A stretch of 7,188 bases of DNA from Magnetovibrio sp. (GTDB lineage Bacteria > Pseudomonadota > Alphaproteobacteria > Rhodospirillales_A > JABHCV01), in contig PBDF01000004.1 in NCBI GenBank assembly GCA_002717285.1, positions 69,496 to 76,683 on the forward strand. Direction: 5' to 3'. Under the pieces are notes generated by a model. The model was not told the origin of the DNA. It ran no database searches and worked only from the letters and a program-made list of their open reading frames with translations. The number at the start of each line of letters is the position of its first letter. Position 1 is the first letter of the stretch. Shown piece after piece: positions 6,472 through 7,188 of this stretch. The position numbers and the translations under genes were made by a program.

Positions 6472-7188
6472 ATGAACATTAGATCAACGACATTGAAAAA
6501 TGGCCTACGAGTCGTTAGCGACCCTATGACAACTGTTGAGACTGTATCTCTTGGCGTTTGGGTTGAAGTTGGAGCACGTTATGAAAATTCCAAAATTAAT
6601 GGCATCTCACACCTACTCGAACACATGGCCTTCAAAGGTACAAAGCGAAGGTCAGCTCTTGCTATAGCAGAGGAAATTGAAGCAGTTGGCGGATATATAA
6701 ACGCATATACTACCCGAGAAAGCACGGCATATTATGTTCGAATGCTGAAAGAGGATGTGGCATTGGGGGTAGAGCTGATCGCAGATATCCTTCAGAACTC
6801 AACCATGGAGATTGATGAGCTGGAGCGTGAGCGCACGGTAATTCTCCAAGAAATCTTCCAAGCTAATGACAACCCTGATGATGTCATTTTTGACAATTTT
6901 CAAGAAACAGCTTACCCAGAGCAGGCCTTGGGTCTGCAGGTGCTAGGCAACGCTAAGACAGTAGGTTCCTTGAAGCGAGAAATCATCATGGACTTTATGA
7001 AAAAACACTATAACTCAAATACAATGGTTCTTTCTGCGGCTGGAAGGGTAAATCACGATGAGCTTGTAAAGCTTGCACAGAATAACTTTAGTAACTTGCC
7101 TACAGGAGGGAAGACTCCAGAACAGCCAGCTAACTATACTGGCGGTCAAAGTATAGTAGGACGTAAACTAGAGCAGGCACACATTATC
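6472..7188 (+). CDS. M16-family zinc peptidase (mitochondrial-processing-peptidase-like), N-terminal part cut by window edge
   Basis: From ATG at 6472, 239 codons stay open to the right edge. M16 proteins of this short class run to about 420 residues, so a little over half is present. The inverted zinc motif HLLEH is at 47-51 (His47, Glu50, His51). Glu127 in VILQEI lies 76 residues after His51, the spacing of the third zinc ligand, and Glu120 precedes it by seven. The active site of the N-terminal domain is therefore complete, marking a catalytic subunit and not an inactive partner. Flanking signatures are GVWVEVGARYE, MAFKGTKRRS and GGYINAYTTRESTAYYV. No signal peptide is seen. The ATG touches the thrC stop (TAAATG), and only a poor ribosome-binding site lies inside thrC, which suggests translational coupling. 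The physiological substrate in bacteria is not clear from the sequence. Confidence 0.94.
   Translation, partial: MNIRSTTLKNGLRVVSDPMTTVETVSLGVWVEVGARYENSKINGISHLLEHMAFKGTKRRSALAIAEEIEAVGGYINAYTTRESTAYYVRMLKEDVALGVELIADILQNSTMEIDELERERTVILQEIFQANDNPDDVIFDNFQETAYPEQALGLQVLGNAKTVGSLKREIIMDFMKKHYNSNTMVLSAAGRVNHDELVKLAQNNFSNLPTGGKTPEQPANYTGGQSIVGRKLEQAHII

Overview
The window reads as a piece of an AT-rich (by eye roughly 40% GC) alphaproteobacterial chromosome. Two things point that way. Threonine synthase is followed directly by an M16 processing-peptidase-like zinc protease, an arrangement I recall from many Alphaproteobacteria, often just downstream of cytochrome c oxidase genes. The heme O synthase also fits an aerobic, aa3-type-oxidase organism. 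Low GC and short intergenic gaps would suit a marine lineage, but the sequence alone does not fix genus or order. All six protein genes belong to known families. I see no mobile element, CRISPR array, tRNA, rRNA or phage gene, and no clearly new system.

Left block, minus strand (1-1720): an omega-amino-acid (beta-alanine) pyruvate aminotransferase is followed 38 nt later by a CoA-acylating (methyl)malonate-semialdehyde dehydrogenase that runs off the left edge. Together they form a short catabolic route: beta-alanine plus pyruvate gives malonate semialdehyde plus alanine, then acetyl-CoA. The same dehydrogenase family also handles methylmalonate semialdehyde from valine or 3-aminoisobutyrate, giving propionyl-CoA.

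Divergent intergenic region (1721-2357): about 640 bp of AT-rich DNA with no convincing gene. It contains an interrupted inverted repeat upstream of the aminotransferase. On the ctaB side, a TATAAT box is followed after 3 nt by a perfect 15-bp palindrome.

Right block, plus strand (2358-7188): ctaB (heme O synthase, GTG start) overlaps a carboxypeptidase Taq (M32) gene by 4 nt. A 284-nt gap follows, then thrC (TTG start). An M16 peptidase begins at the base after the thrC stop codon and runs off the right edge. Heme O/A supply, peptide turnover, threonine biosynthesis and protein processing are unrelated jobs. The block looks like housekeeping genes left side by side by history, not a pathway. 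The most notable points are the absence of other cytochrome oxidase genes around ctaB, the palindrome at the presumed ctaB transcription start, and a Glu-to-Gly change in the PLP-site motif of the aminotransferase.
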